A stretch of DNA of 64,000 nt. Source: Helicobacter suis (lineage in GTDB: Bacteria > Campylobacterota > Campylobacteria > Campylobacterales > Helicobacteraceae). Below the pieces are notes generated by a model. The model saw only the letters and a program-made list of their open reading frames with translations. It ran no database searches and had not been told where the DNA came from. This document shows positions 26,968 to 38,658 of the stretch, one piece after another. Position 1 is the stretch's first letter; each line of letters starts with the position of its first letter. The position numbers and the translations under genes were made by a program. The DNA lies in contig NZ_CABIKE010000004.1 of the NCBI RefSeq assembly GCF_902196135.1, forward strand, positions 1 through 64,000, given 5' to 3'.

Positions 26968-27516
26968 ATGTTTAGTCAGAAATTAAAAGCCCAACTCAAA
27001 GAAGAGATTCGCGAGATCAAAGATCACCCACAAAAGGGAATTTTATTTAAGGACATCACCCCGCTTTTAAGCCACCCGGTTTTATTTGCAACCCTTATTG
27101 ATGCGCTCAAAGATCGCTACAAACTCTATAATATTGATTTTGTAGTAGGGATTGAGGCTAGGGGGTTTATTTTAGGCGCAGCTTTAGCTTATGCTCTTCA
27201 AGCAGGTTTTGTACCCATCCGTAAAAAAGGCAAATTGCCCTACCACACACTAAGTGCAGAATACAGCTTAGAGTACGGGCAAGATTGCGTAGAAATCCAT
27301 AGCGATGCGTTTAGAGAGCTTAAAAATGCCCATGTGATTCTCATAGATGATCTCATCGCTACGGGAGGTACGGCTCTGGCTAGTTTAGAGTTATTAGAAA
27401 AACTCCAAGCTAAGTGTATAGAAGCCTGTTTTTTGATCGCCCTTAGAGATTTAGAAGGGTTGTCTAAAGTTGCTCAAAAGGCCAGTGTCTTTAGTGTTTT
27501 AGAGTATGAAAGATAA
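26968..27516 (+). CDS. apt: Adenine phosphoribosyltransferase
   Basis: Purine salvage: adenine + PRPP to AMP. 182 aa; FKDITPLL near 30, IEARGFILGAALAYAL, RKKGKLPY and the PRPP loop VILIDDLIATGGTALA near 130 are all present. Separated from the previous gene by six bases. Confidence 0.96.
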   Translation: MFSQKLKAQLKEEIREIKDHPQKGILFKDITPLLSHPVLFATLIDALKDRYKLYNIDFVVGIEARGFILGAALAYALQAGFVPIRKKGKLPYHTLSAEYSLEYGQDCVEIHSDAFRELKNAHVILIDDLIATGGTALASLELLEKLQAKCIEACFLIALRDLEGLSKVAQKASVFSVLEYER

Positions 27517-27525
27517 AAGAGGCTC

Positions 27526-29623
<2,098 letters not shown>

Positions 29624-29624
<1 letters not shown>

Positions 29625-30721
29625 TGGGTCTATCTATTGGGATTGTGGGTTTGCCTAATGTGGGTAAATCTAGCTTATTTAACGCTTTAACCCGCACAAC
29701 ACAGGCCCAGAGTGCAAACTACCCTTTTTGTACGATTGATCCTAATAAAGCGGTGGTAGATGTGCCCGATGCGCGTTTAAAAGAGTTAGCACGCATTGTT
29801 AAGCCTGAGAAAATCCAACACTCTAGCGTGGAATTTGTAGATATTGCTGGATTGATTAAAGGAGCTAGTCAAGGCGAGGGCTTGGGGAATCAATTTTTAG
29901 CAGCTGTTAGAGAATGTGCGGTGATTTTGCATGTGGTGCGCTGTTTTGAAGATGAAAATATCACCCATGTTAGCGGTCAAATCAACCCTTTAGCCGACAT
30001 AGAAACCATAGAAATTGAGTTGATCTTAGCTGATATTCAGAGTTTACAAAAACGCTTAGATAAGCTAAACAAACTTGCTAAAACATCCAAAGATGCCCAA
30101 GCAAGTTTAAGAGTTGCTGACGCGCTTTTAGCGCATTTAAACGCATTAAAACCGGCTAGTACTTTTGTTCCCCAAGATGATTATTTTTTAGAACTTAACC
30201 GCGAGTTGCGTTTTTTAAGCGCTAAAAAGGTGATTTATGTGGCTAATGTAGATGAGGCACATGTCAATTCTTTGAATGCCCACGCACATTGTGTACAAGA
30301 TTTAGCCAAGCAAAGAAACGCGCCTTTTGTGGGTTTAAGCGCTAAATTAGAAGAAGAACTAGGGGGCATGGAAGAACATGAGGCTCAAGAGTTTTTACAA
30401 AGCTTAGGGGTAAATCAAAGCGGGTTAGATAAAATCATTGCTTTAGGTTTTGATGCTCTAGGTTTAATGAGTTATTTTACCGCTGGGGTTAAAGAAGTAC
30501 GCGCGTGGACTATTTTAAAGGGCTCTAGTGCACCGGTGGCTGCTGGGGTGATTCATAAGGACTTTGAAAAGGGCTTTATTAAAGCTGAAACTATTTCTTA
30601 TGCGGATTTTATCGCCTGTGGGGGGGAACAGGGCGCTAAACAAAAGGGAGTTTTAAGAGTGGAGGGCAAAGATTACATCGTTCAAGATGGCGATGTGATG
30701 CATTTTAGATTTAATGTTTAG
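29624..30721 (+). CDS. ychF: Ribosome-binding ATPase YchF/EngD
   Basis: OBG-family P-loop ATPase that binds the ribosome and responds to oxidative stress. 365 aa with G1 GLPNVGKSSLFNAL at 9-22, G3 DIAGLIKGAS, ANVDE in place of the NKxD motif, coiled coil at about 130-170, and C-terminal TGS domain (AWTILKGSSAPVAAG...GDVMHFRFNV). ATG overlaps the pepA stop (TAATG). Confidence 0.96.
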
Positions 30722-30757
30722 ATGTTGTAATGTCTATTTTGTAGTTAAAGGAAGTGT

Positions 30758-31729
30758 ATGCCCAACAATTTAGCCCATATCGATCAGGTTACAAGTCTAC
30801 ATAAAAACAACGAGCTACAACTCTTGTGCTTTCGCTTAGGCAAAAACAAGGATTTATACGCGGTCAATGTGTTTAAAATCCGCGAAGTGGTGAAGTATAA
30901 CGGGAGTTTAACCATTATTAGCCATGAACCTAACTCTTTAGTAGAGGGGCTCATTATTATTAGAGAACTCACCATCCCTCTAATTGACATGAAAAAGTGG
31001 TTTTATTATGACAGCAGCAATAAACAAAAGGATTTACGCCCTTATTGCATTGAAAAGGCTGATGGTAAAGATGATATCGTGATGATTTGTGAATTTTCCC
31101 GCTGGACAATTGGGGTGCGCATTTATGAAGCCGATCGCATCTTGAATAAAAAATGGACTGAAATCGAGCAGAGTGCGGGTGTGGGGGGCAATACGGGAAA
31201 TAGTAAACTAGTGAGTCGTACCCGCTATTTTGATGGGCGTTTGGTGCAGGTGGTAGATATTGAAAAAATGTTAACAGATGTGTTTCCCTGGATTGAGCAA
31301 GAAAGCCATGCAGAATTAGACACACTAACCCAGCTTTATAGCGATAAACTAGTGCTACTAGCCGATGACTCTCCTAGCGTGCTTAAAACCATGCAGGTGA
31401 TCTTAGATAAACTAGGCATTAAACATTTAGATTTTATTAATGGAAAACAACTTTTAGATTATCTCTTTGCTAAAGAAACAGCCATTGAAGACATAGGGCT
31501 CATCATTACAGATTTAGAAATGCCAGAAGCTAGCGGGTTTGAGGTGATTAGACGGGCTAAATCAGACCCTAATATGGCGCGTATCCCTATTGTTGTCAAT
31601 TCTTCCATGAGTGGGAGTAGCAATGAGGAAATGGCACGCTCTTTACATGCCGATGATTTTATCTCCAAATCTAACCCCAAAGATGTAGAGCGCATTGTCA
31701 AACAATTCATGCACACACAACAGGCTTAA
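30758..31729 (+). CDS. cheV1: Chemotaxis coupling protein CheV (CheV1 type)
   Basis: 323 aa: CheW-like domain (about 15-165) that joins receptors to CheA, and a C-terminal receiver domain (about 190-320) with DD in LLADDSPSV, phosphoacceptor Asp in ITDLEMPEASG and lysine in FISKS. It resembles H. pylori CheV1 most closely from memory, including the opening IDQVTSLHKNNELQLL. A TGTAAT at about 30726 could be its -10. The next gene nspC overlaps its stop, as in H. pylori. Confidence 0.94.
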   Translation: MPNNLAHIDQVTSLHKNNELQLLCFRLGKNKDLYAVNVFKIREVVKYNGSLTIISHEPNSLVEGLIIIRELTIPLIDMKKWFYYDSSNKQKDLRPYCIEKADGKDDIVMICEFSRWTIGVRIYEADRILNKKWTEIEQSAGVGGNTGNSKLVSRTRYFDGRLVQVVDIEKMLTDVFPWIEQESHAELDTLTQLYSDKLVLLADDSPSVLKTMQVILDKLGIKHLDFINGKQLLDYLFAKETAIEDIGLIITDLEMPEASGFEVIRRAKSDPNMARIPIVVNSSMSGSSNEEMARSLHADDFISKSNPKDVERIVKQFMHTQQA

Positions 31730-32931
31730 TGGATTATCATTCTATCCCCTCCCCCTGCTATGTACTAGAGCTAGCTAAGTTACAACGCAACTTAGCAATT
31801 TTAGAGAGAGTGCAAAAAGAAGCGGGGGTTAAAATTGTACTCGCGTTGAAAGGATTTGCCTTTTGGCGGAGTTTTGAATGGTTACGGGTGAGTTTGCATG
31901 GTTGCTGTGCAAGTGGGGTATATGAAGCCTTGTTAGCCTATGAAGAATTTGGTTCTAGAGAGAGTGGTAAAGAGATCTGTGTTTTTAGTCCGGGGTTTAA
32001 AGAGGTGGATATTAAACAACTCTTGCCCATTGCCACACACATTATTTTTAATTCCTTTACCCAGTATCATGCCTATAAAGACCTCATCTTAGCAAAAAAT
32101 AAACAACTGAGTAAACTAGGACTCTCATCTATTAAAATGGGTTTACGCATCAATCCGCTTTTTAGCCGTGTTCAACCCTTGATTTATAATCCCTGTGCCC
32201 CTCATAGTCGTTTGGGTATCCCCCCAAAAGCCTTTAAAGAAGGTTTAGAGCGCTACGGCTTAGAAGGGGTGAGTGGTTTACACTTCCACACCCATTGCCA
32301 ACAAGATGCCTCTGATTTGCAAGAGGGTTTAGATCATGTAAAAAAACATTTTGGAGAAACTCTAGCCCAAGTGCAATGGCTTAACATGGGAGGAGGACAA
32401 CACATGAGCAAAGAGGGCTATGCTTTAGAAGTTTTGATTCAAGCCATACAACAACTTAAAAAAGACTATCCTAATCTGAGAGAAATTTTTTGTGAGCCCG
32501 GGGAGGCGGTGGGTTATCAGACGGGGTTTTTACTCTCTAGCGTGCTAGATATTGTGGAAAATGGCGCACAAATTGCCATTTTAGATGTGAGTATCACCAA
32601 CCACATGCCAGATTGCCTAGAAATGCCTTATAAACCTGAAATTTTCAAGGTGGCTTTAGATGGCAGTGTAGAAGTAGGCAGTGAGGCAGGAGAATTTGGC
32701 TATTTTCTGGGGGGTGTGAGTTGTTTGGCTGGAGATTTTATTGGGCCTTATTACTTTGAAAACCCCTTACAAGTGGGCGATCGAATTATCTTTGAGGATA
32801 TGTTGCATTATACGATTGTGAAAAACAATACTTTTAATGGAATTGCTTTACCTAGTTTGGGTCTTATTGAACATAACCAATTCAAGTTACTAAAAAAGTT
32901 TGATTTTTCTCACTATAAAGAGCGCAATTAA
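31729..32931 (+). CDS. nspC: Carboxynorspermidine/carboxyspermidine decarboxylase
   Basis: PLP enzyme of the alanine racemase fold (400 aa) that decarboxylates carboxyspermidine to spermidine. The catalytic lysine is in LALKGFAFW near 40; FHTHCQQ and MGGGQHM bind PLP phosphate; EPGEAVGYQ and the cysteine-containing CLEMPYKPE loop belong to the partner active site. Together with aguA in this window it indicates the agmatine-carboxyspermidine polyamine route. TAATG overlap with cheV1. Its last 4 bp overlap convergent prmC. Confidence 0.94.
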   Translation: MDYHSIPSPCYVLELAKLQRNLAILERVQKEAGVKIVLALKGFAFWRSFEWLRVSLHGCCASGVYEALLAYEEFGSRESGKEICVFSPGFKEVDIKQLLPIATHIIFNSFTQYHAYKDLILAKNKQLSKLGLSSIKMGLRINPLFSRVQPLIYNPCAPHSRLGIPPKAFKEGLERYGLEGVSGLHFHTHCQQDASDLQEGLDHVKKHFGETLAQVQWLNMGGGQHMSKEGYALEVLIQAIQQLKKDYPNLREIFCEPGEAVGYQTGFLLSSVLDIVENGAQIAILDVSITNHMPDCLEMPYKPEIFKVALDGSVEVGSEAGEFGYFLGGVSCLAGDFIGPYYFENPLQVGDRIIFEDMLHYTIVKNNTFNGIALPSLGLIEHNQFKLLKKFDFSHYKERN

Positions 32932-33761
32932 GTCGGCCTAGTCGCTACAAAGCCTCGATCTAAATTAGAATAATCGGTGTAAAAATTTGCTTGATAGCCT
33001 TTTAACCCTAAGTGCTCACTTAAAGAAGCCTTGTGGTTATGCCCCATTTCACAGGCTAGATATTTCACCCGTTTATTTGCCGCCTGATCAATAAGGGCTT
33101 TTAAAATCTCATCTCCATACTCGCCCCCATAAAGTGCAATCTCTGGTTCATAACGCACTGAATCTTCTAAGGGGTAATCTAGCGCAACATAAGGCGGGTT
33201 ACTCACAACTAAAGTTCTAGCCTTGATATCTACACCTTCTAGCAAAGAGGTTTGGAATAAATTAATGCGGTTTTGTAGATTAAAAGTAGAGATATTCACA
33301 CTAGCCACCTCTAAAGCTTCCATTGTAATATCTGTAGCCAAGATAGAAATTTTAGGGTGTGCCATAGCTAGACTTACAGAGATCACACCGCTACCAATCC
33401 CCACTTCCACAACATTTTTAATCCCATAATTTTGGATTAACTCAGAAGCTTGGTGGACTAAAATTTCTGTTTCTGGTCTAGGGATGAGTACCCGCTCATC
33501 TACAAAAAAGATACGGCCATAAAAACTCACCTCATTGGTGATATATTCAATCGGAAAACCCTTAGCTCTTGTTTTTACCATACGCATGAAGCGTTCAAAG
33601 GCAAAACTATCTAGTTCTTCTTGGGCATGGATGTGCAAATACACCCGGTCTACACCTAAAAGATGGCTTAAAAGAAGTTCAGATTCTAAAGCGCTACGCA
33701 CCCCCCTATTTTTAAGTACCTTCTTAGCTTCATACAAGGCTTTTGAGATATTATTTTCCAT
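32928..33761 (-). CDS. prmC: Peptide chain release factor N5-glutamine methyltransferase
   Basis: Methylates the GGQ glutamine of release factors. 277 aa: N-terminal helical substrate domain, SAM-binding VVEVGIGSGVISVSLA near 117-132, and the catalytic NPPY motif in VVSNPPYVAL near 187. Convergent with nspC, divergent from ddl. Single-gene transcript by position. Confidence 0.95.
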   Translation of the reverse strand: MENNISKALYEAKKVLKNRGVRSALESELLLSHLLGVDRVYLHIHAQEELDSFAFERFMRMVKTRAKGFPIEYITNEVSFYGRIFFVDERVLIPRPETEILVHQASELIQNYGIKNVVEVGIGSGVISVSLAMAHPKISILATDITMEALEVASVNISTFNLQNRINLFQTSLLEGVDIKARTLVVSNPPYVALDYPLEDSVRYEPEIALYGGEYGDEILKALIDQAANKRVKYLACEMGHNHKASLSEHLGLKGYQANFYTDYSNLDRGFVATRPT

Positions 33762-33948
33762 AAACTCACTTTGGCCGGATTGTTAATTTAAATTAGAAAA
33801 ATCGCACCTGTGGCGCTTAACTTCTGCGTAAAACCAGCCAGTTATTCTATCTTAAAAAGCCTTATGCATGTTTAAGTAGCATAGGGGATATTTCAAAAGA
33901 TTAGGTATAATAGACCCCTTAGATTTCTTGTAAGTTTGAAGGATAGAA
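33762..33948. other. Divergent gap prmC / ddl
   Basis: 187 bp. On the plus strand TATAAT at 33906-33911 followed by AAGGA at 33939-33943 serves ddl. No RNA gene or riboswitch can be seen in the rest. Confidence 0.5.
33906..33911 (+). promoter_or_regulatory. -10 box for ddl operon
   Basis: Perfect TATAAT 38 bp before the GTG start of ddl, in a gap between divergent genes. Probably drives ddl, the hydrolase gene and murF. Confidence 0.65.
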
Positions 33949-34995
33949 GTGGATTATGGGCTGTTGTTTGGCGGGAAGAGTTATGAACATGAGATCAGTA
34001 TTGTAAGTGCTGTGGCGCTTAAGGAAGTGTTAGGGGAGCAGATTAGTTCTTTTATCTTTTTAGACGGGGCGCATAAATTTTATTTGATTGATAAAAAAGA
34101 CATGCGTTCTCACTTTTTCTCCAGTGGGCAGTATAAAAAAAGCCCTGAGTTGGTGTTAAAACACGGAGGTTTTTATACACACGGCCTTTTAGGTGGCAAA
34201 AGTGTTAGCATGTCTGTTTTAATTAATTTAATCCATGGAGGCGATGGAGAAGATGGCAAGATCGCCTCTTTTTTAGATTTTTTTGGGATTTCATTTATAG
34301 GCCCTAGAGTTGAAGGCTGTGTTTTAAGCTATAGCAAGTATTTTACAAAAATGTTAGCCAAAGAAAAAGGGATTAGTATTTTGCCCTATATCTTTTTAGA
34401 ACAACACAATATTGGAGCGCTACAAAACCTAGATTATCCCCTAATTGTTAAACCAAACCGGCTAGGTAGTTCTATTGGTATTAGGGTGATCAAAGATGCA
34501 AAGGATATGGCCTATGTTTTAGATGAAGTGTTTGAGTTTGATAGCCAAGTGCTCATTGAACCCTTTAAACAAGGGGTGAGAGAATATAATTTAGCAGGCT
34601 GTAAAATTCAAAGTGAGGGGGAGGAGGGAAAATTTATATTTTCTGTTGTAGAGGAGCCACATAAAAAAGAATGGTTGGGATTTGAAGAGAAATACTTAGA
34701 TTTTGGGCGTACACAAAAAGTTAAGCAAGCAGATATTAGTAGCCATTTAGAGGAAAAGATGCGCCAAATATTCCAACTTATTTACGATCCATTCTTTGTT
34801 GGGGCTATTATTCGTTGCGATTTTTTTGTGATCAATGAGGAAGTCTATTTAAATGAGATCAATCCCATTCCGGGCAGTTTAGCCCACTATCTCTTTGAAG
34901 ATTTTTCCTCTTTGCTAGAACAGATCTATTTGCCTAAACAGCCCATTATTCCTATTACTTATCACTATATCAACCAGATTCAAAAAGCCAAGTAA
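33949..34995 (+). CDS. ddl: D-alanine--D-alanine ligase
   Basis: ATP-grasp enzyme making the D-Ala-D-Ala end of the peptidoglycan stem. 348 aa: LLFGGKSYEHEISIVSA at the N-terminus, HGGDGEDGKIAS, KPNRLGSSIGI (ATP lysine) and the metal site FFVINEEVYLNEINPIPGS. Starts at GTG with AAGGA. Adjacent murF uses its product. Confidence 0.95.
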   Translation: MDYGLLFGGKSYEHEISIVSAVALKEVLGEQISSFIFLDGAHKFYLIDKKDMRSHFFSSGQYKKSPELVLKHGGFYTHGLLGGKSVSMSVLINLIHGGDGEDGKIASFLDFFGISFIGPRVEGCVLSYSKYFTKMLAKEKGISILPYIFLEQHNIGALQNLDYPLIVKPNRLGSSIGIRVIKDAKDMAYVLDEVFEFDSQVLIEPFKQGVREYNLAGCKIQSEGEEGKFIFSVVEEPHKKEWLGFEEKYLDFGRTQKVKQADISSHLEEKMRQIFQLIYDPFFVGAIIRCDFFVINEEVYLNEINPIPGSLAHYLFEDFSSLLEQIYLPKQPIIPITYHYINQIQKAK

Positions 34996-35720
34996 TGGCT
35001 AAGCGTCGTGTCTTGTATCAGGGATACACTTTTGAAATCGCCTATATTTTTGATAACCGGCGCGTACCTAAAAATTTGGTGTTTTTGCATGGTTGGGGGA
35101 GCTCTAAAGAATTAATGCAAACGGCCTTTAAAGCCTTTTTTAATCACTACAACCATTTTTATTTAGATTTACCCGGATTTGGTAAAAGCCCCAATCATAT
35201 TTTCCTTACCCCTAGAGATTATGCTAAAATCGTAGACGCGTTTTTTGCTTCCTTGCAAGTAGAAATTGACATGGCCATTGGGCATAGCTTTGGGGGTAAA
35301 GTGGCGTTATTGTGCCGGAGTACTAATTTAGTGCTTTTAAGTACAGCAGGAATTTTAATCCCCAAATCCTTTACAACCCGTTTTAAAATTAAAATGGCTA
35401 AAGGCTTAAAGGTTTTAGGGTTAAAAAAAGCGCTAGGCTTACTAGCTAGTAAAGATGCGCATAATCTAAATCAAGCCATGTATGAAACCTTCAAATACAC
35501 AGTACAAGAGGATTTTGAGGAGCAATTTAAAGCCTGTAAAAAGCCAACTTTAATTTTATGGGGGCAAGAAGACACCACAACCCCCCTAGAAGCAGGACAA
35601 AGAGTCGCTTCTTTAGTACCTAAGAATTGTTTTTCTGTGTTAAAGGGCGATCATTATTTCTTTTTAAAGCAGGGATTGGAAGTGGAGAGACGCTGTTTAG
35701 AATATTTTAAAGAGGATTAG
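34995..35720 (+). CDS. Alpha/beta hydrolase
   Basis: 241 aa alpha/beta hydrolase fold. Visible: oxyanion-hole region FLHGWGSS near 30, nucleophile elbow GHSFGGK (Ser near 96), a late acidic residue in WGQEDTTTP and catalytic His in KGDHYFFL. The substrate is unknown. It lies between ddl and murF, overlapping ddl by 1 bp; the same arrangement occurs in H. pylori, which hints at a role in wall metabolism, but nothing proves it. Confidence 0.88.
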   Translation: MAKRRVLYQGYTFEIAYIFDNRRVPKNLVFLHGWGSSKELMQTAFKAFFNHYNHFYLDLPGFGKSPNHIFLTPRDYAKIVDAFFASLQVEIDMAIGHSFGGKVALLCRSTNLVLLSTAGILIPKSFTTRFKIKMAKGLKVLGLKKALGLLASKDAHNLNQAMYETFKYTVQEDFEEQFKACKKPTLILWGQEDTTTPLEAGQRVASLVPKNCFSVLKGDHYFFLKQGLEVERRCLEYFKED

Positions 35721-35731
35721 AGTCGCTAGTC

Positions 35732-37201
35732 ATGGTGATGGATACACTAGAGTGGATCGCGGTATGGGCATTTGTACTAGGTCTAAATTATTATCTCATT
35801 ACACTCTTGCAGTGGTATCATTATAGTTATGTGCGGGTGATCACCAAGCACCATAAACGGCGTTGGCATTTTCAGCATGCTATCTTACCCATTGCTGTTT
35901 TTATCACCACACAGATCATGCATTGGGATTTGGCCTTTATCGTGTTTGTAGGCTTTGTGCAGATCCCTAGCCTTATCTCTTGGAATGTACACTTAGATAA
36001 ACGGCTTGTTTTTACCCCACGGGTGGTACGCTTTTTTACCTTTCTACTTTTATTCTTATTTACCGATGCGATTTTAGTGCATATTTATGGCAAAGTGTGT
36101 TCTTTGCTCTATCTCTTACTCATTATCCTAGTCCACATCGCTTGTAAGGCTTATGAGGCTTTAATTGCCTCTGGGTATGTGCGTCTGGCTAAAGAAAAAC
36201 TAAAGCGCATGGCAAATTTACAAATTATTGCTATTACCGGTAGCTTTGGGAAAACAAGTGTTAAGAATTATCTTTATCAAATCTTGCAAGGCAAATTCAC
36301 TATTTATTCCTCCCTTAATAGTGTAAATACCTTATTAGGTCTCAGTCAGGATATTAACCAAAATCTAGATGAAACAAGTACCCTTTATATTGCTGAGGCG
36401 GGGGCTAGACAAAAGGGTGATATTAAAGCCATCGCCTCACTCTTAGAACATCACTATGCTATCATTACTGAAATTGGCAACCAGCACATTGAGTATTTTA
36501 AAGATATAGAAACGATTTATGAAACAAAGGCCGAATTACTCCAATCTCCTCGCTTAATCCAAGCCTTTTGTTATGATAAAAACCCCCTAGAGTCTTTTTA
36601 TACAGAACTTACAGATAAAATCAAACTCTATCCCGGACAAATCCGCCATGCTAACGCTACCTTAGAGGGAACTTCTTTTGAGTTATTTTTAGACAACCAA
36701 TGGGTGGCCTTTGAGACTAAAATTTTAGGCGCTTTTAATGTGGATAACATCGCTTTAGCGGTTTTAATGGGGCATTATTTTGATATTTCTATCCCGCAGT
36801 TACAAAGATTAGTAGCCAAGCTTAACCCAGTCCCCCACCGCCTCCACCCTTTGCGCATTAATGATAAATTTATCATAGATGATGGCTTTAATGGCAATTT
36901 AAAGGGCATGCTAGAAAGCGTACGGCTAGCTAGTTTATATGAGGGGCGTAAAATCATTGTTACACCCGGCCTAGTGGAGAGTGATGTAGAATCTAATACC
37001 ACGCTGGCTAAAGCTATTGATAGCGTATTTGACATTGCCATTATCACCGGCGAATTAAATGTGAGTGTATTTGCACAGACTTTACAAAGGCCTCAAAGGG
37101 TGTTTCTCAAAGACAAAGGGCAATTAGAACAGATTTTACAAACCATCACGATTGCTAAAGACCTTATTTTATTTGCCAACGATGCACCCAATTACATCTA
37201 G
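35732..37201 (+). CDS. murF: UDP-MurNAc-tripeptide--D-alanyl-D-alanine ligase
   Basis: Adds D-Ala-D-Ala to the UDP-MurNAc precursor. 489 aa: unlike E. coli MurF, the first ~150 residues contain several hydrophobic segments (about 8-28, 48-68, 70-88, 105-120, 122-140), so the protein is probably membrane-associated, as in other Helicobacter homologues. The Mur ligase core begins near 165 with ITGSFGKTSVKNYL, followed by EAGARQKGDI and NPVPHRLHPL, DDGFNGN. Confidence 0.93.
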   Translation: MVMDTLEWIAVWAFVLGLNYYLITLLQWYHYSYVRVITKHHKRRWHFQHAILPIAVFITTQIMHWDLAFIVFVGFVQIPSLISWNVHLDKRLVFTPRVVRFFTFLLLFLFTDAILVHIYGKVCSLLYLLLIILVHIACKAYEALIASGYVRLAKEKLKRMANLQIIAITGSFGKTSVKNYLYQILQGKFTIYSSLNSVNTLLGLSQDINQNLDETSTLYIAEAGARQKGDIKAIASLLEHHYAIITEIGNQHIEYFKDIETIYETKAELLQSPRLIQAFCYDKNPLESFYTELTDKIKLYPGQIRHANATLEGTSFELFLDNQWVAFETKILGAFNVDNIALAVLMGHYFDISIPQLQRLVAKLNPVPHRLHPLRINDKFIIDDGFNGNLKGMLESVRLASLYEGRKIIVTPGLVESDVESNTTLAKAIDSVFDIAIITGELNVSVFAQTLQRPQRVFLKDKGQLEQILQTITIAKDLILFANDAPNYI

Positions 37202-37209
37202 GAGAACCT

Positions 37210-37731
37210 ATGGAAAGACTTTATGCGCCTTGGAGAAGCGCCTATTTAACAGGGGAAAAATCCGGGGATTGTGTTTTTTGTGGCATTAGCCAAAATCCCC
37301 ACCTAGACACACAAAACCATGTTTTATTCCGTGATTCTATTTGTTTTGTGATCATGAATCGCTACCCTTATAACCCCGGACATTTCATGGTCATTCCACA
37401 CCAACATGTAGACAGCCCTGAATATTTAAGCCTTAATCATTGGCAATGTTTGCAACAACGCATCTATGAGGGTGTTAAGCTTTTATATGCCTTTGGGGCT
37501 AGTGGTATTAATGTGGGTTTTAATATTAAAGAAGCAGCAGGAGCTGGGATTGCTCCCCACTTGCATGGACATGTCATTCCCCGGTTTAATAGAGATACGA
37601 ATTTTATCACCACTATCGCGCAAACGCGGGTTTATGGCGTGGATTTTGAGGCAATCTATACAAATTTAAAAACAAAAGCAATCCAATATTTCCAGCCACT
37701 TAAGGAGAAGCATGAAGACGCGCAGTTTTAA
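37210..37731 (+). CDS. HIT family nucleotide hydrolase
   Basis: 173 aa with the histidine triad HLHGHVIPR near 117-125 (H-x-H-x-H) and CVFCGI cysteines near the N-terminus, typical of the HIT/Ap4A-phosphorylase-like branch. Likely hydrolyses adenosine dinucleotides or nucleoside phosphoramidates. Its end overlaps prs by 20 bp. Confidence 0.9.
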   Translation: MERLYAPWRSAYLTGEKSGDCVFCGISQNPHLDTQNHVLFRDSICFVIMNRYPYNPGHFMVIPHQHVDSPEYLSLNHWQCLQQRIYEGVKLLYAFGASGINVGFNIKEAAGAGIAPHLHGHVIPRFNRDTNFITTIAQTRVYGVDFEAIYTNLKTKAIQYFQPLKEKHEDAQF

Positions 37732-38647
37732 AATCTTTAGCGGGAGTGCACACCCGAGTTTTAGTAAAGAAGTTGCTAGGCATTTAAATGTTGGGCTATC
37801 TAAGGCCGTTTTGGGGTATTTTAGTGATGGAGAAATCAATGTACAGATTAGCGAATCTGTGCGTGGGCGCGATGTTTGCATTATCCAGCCTACTTGTGCG
37901 CCGGTGAATGATAATTTAATGGAACTTTTAATCATGGTGGATGCGCTTAGGCGCAGTTCAGCTAATTCAATCACGGCAGTAATTCCTTATTTTGGTTATG
38001 CCAGACAAGATCGCAAAGCCGCCCCTAGAGTGCCTATTAGCGCTAAATTAGTGGCTGACTTAATGCAAAGCGTGCAAATTGATCGCATCATCACAATGGA
38101 TTTACATGCCGGCCAGATTCAAGGCTTTTTTAATATCCCGGTGGATAATCTCTATGGCTCTATTATTTTTAAAGACTATATTCTCTCACGCAATTTTAAA
38201 AACCCGATTGTGGCTAGCCCAGATATTGGGGGTGTTTCACGGGCGCGTTATTTTGCTAGCCAAATGGGGCTAGATTTAGTTATTGTAGATAAACGCAGAG
38301 AACGGGCTAATGAAGCGGAGGTGATGAATATTATTGGAGATGTGAGAAAACGGGGCGTGATCTTAGTAGATGATATGATTGATACGGCTGGGACGGTTTG
38401 TAAGGCTGCTAGTATGCTTAAAGCTAAGGGGGCGTATTCAGTTATGGCAATTGGCACGCATGCGGTTTTAAGCGGGAATGCAATAAGGCGTATCCAAGAG
38501 AGTGCTTTAGATGAAGTGGTGGTGAGTAACTCTATTCCTCTAAAAGGCAAGCATGCTAAAATCACGGTTTTGAGTGTAGCGCCCTTATTTGCGGAGGTGA
38601 TTCGTAGGGTTTATCATAATGAGAGCGTACATTCGCTCTTTGTCTAA
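37712..38647 (+). CDS. prs: Ribose-phosphate pyrophosphokinase
   Basis: Makes PRPP from ribose 5-phosphate and ATP; the substrate for apt, purine, pyrimidine and histidine synthesis. 311 aa; FSDGEINVQI, YARQDRKAAPRVPISAK, DLHAGQIQGFF and the PRPP loop VILVDDMIDTAGT near 215-227 are present. Start ATG lies inside the HIT gene. Confidence 0.96.
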   Translation: MKTRSFKIFSGSAHPSFSKEVARHLNVGLSKAVLGYFSDGEINVQISESVRGRDVCIIQPTCAPVNDNLMELLIMVDALRRSSANSITAVIPYFGYARQDRKAAPRVPISAKLVADLMQSVQIDRIITMDLHAGQIQGFFNIPVDNLYGSIIFKDYILSRNFKNPIVASPDIGGVSRARYFASQMGLDLVIVDKRRERANEAEVMNIIGDVRKRGVILVDDMIDTAGTVCKAASMLKAKGAYSVMAIGTHAVLSGNAIRRIQESALDEVVVSNSIPLKGKHAKITVLSVAPLFAEVIRRVYHNESVHSLFV

Positions 38648-38658
38648 AGGAGTTTAGT

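Noticed and set aside
33762-33905. tRNA or small RNA gene in the prmC/ddl gap
   Set aside because: No cloverleaf, no TTCGA-type T-loop and no good terminator hairpin could be found.
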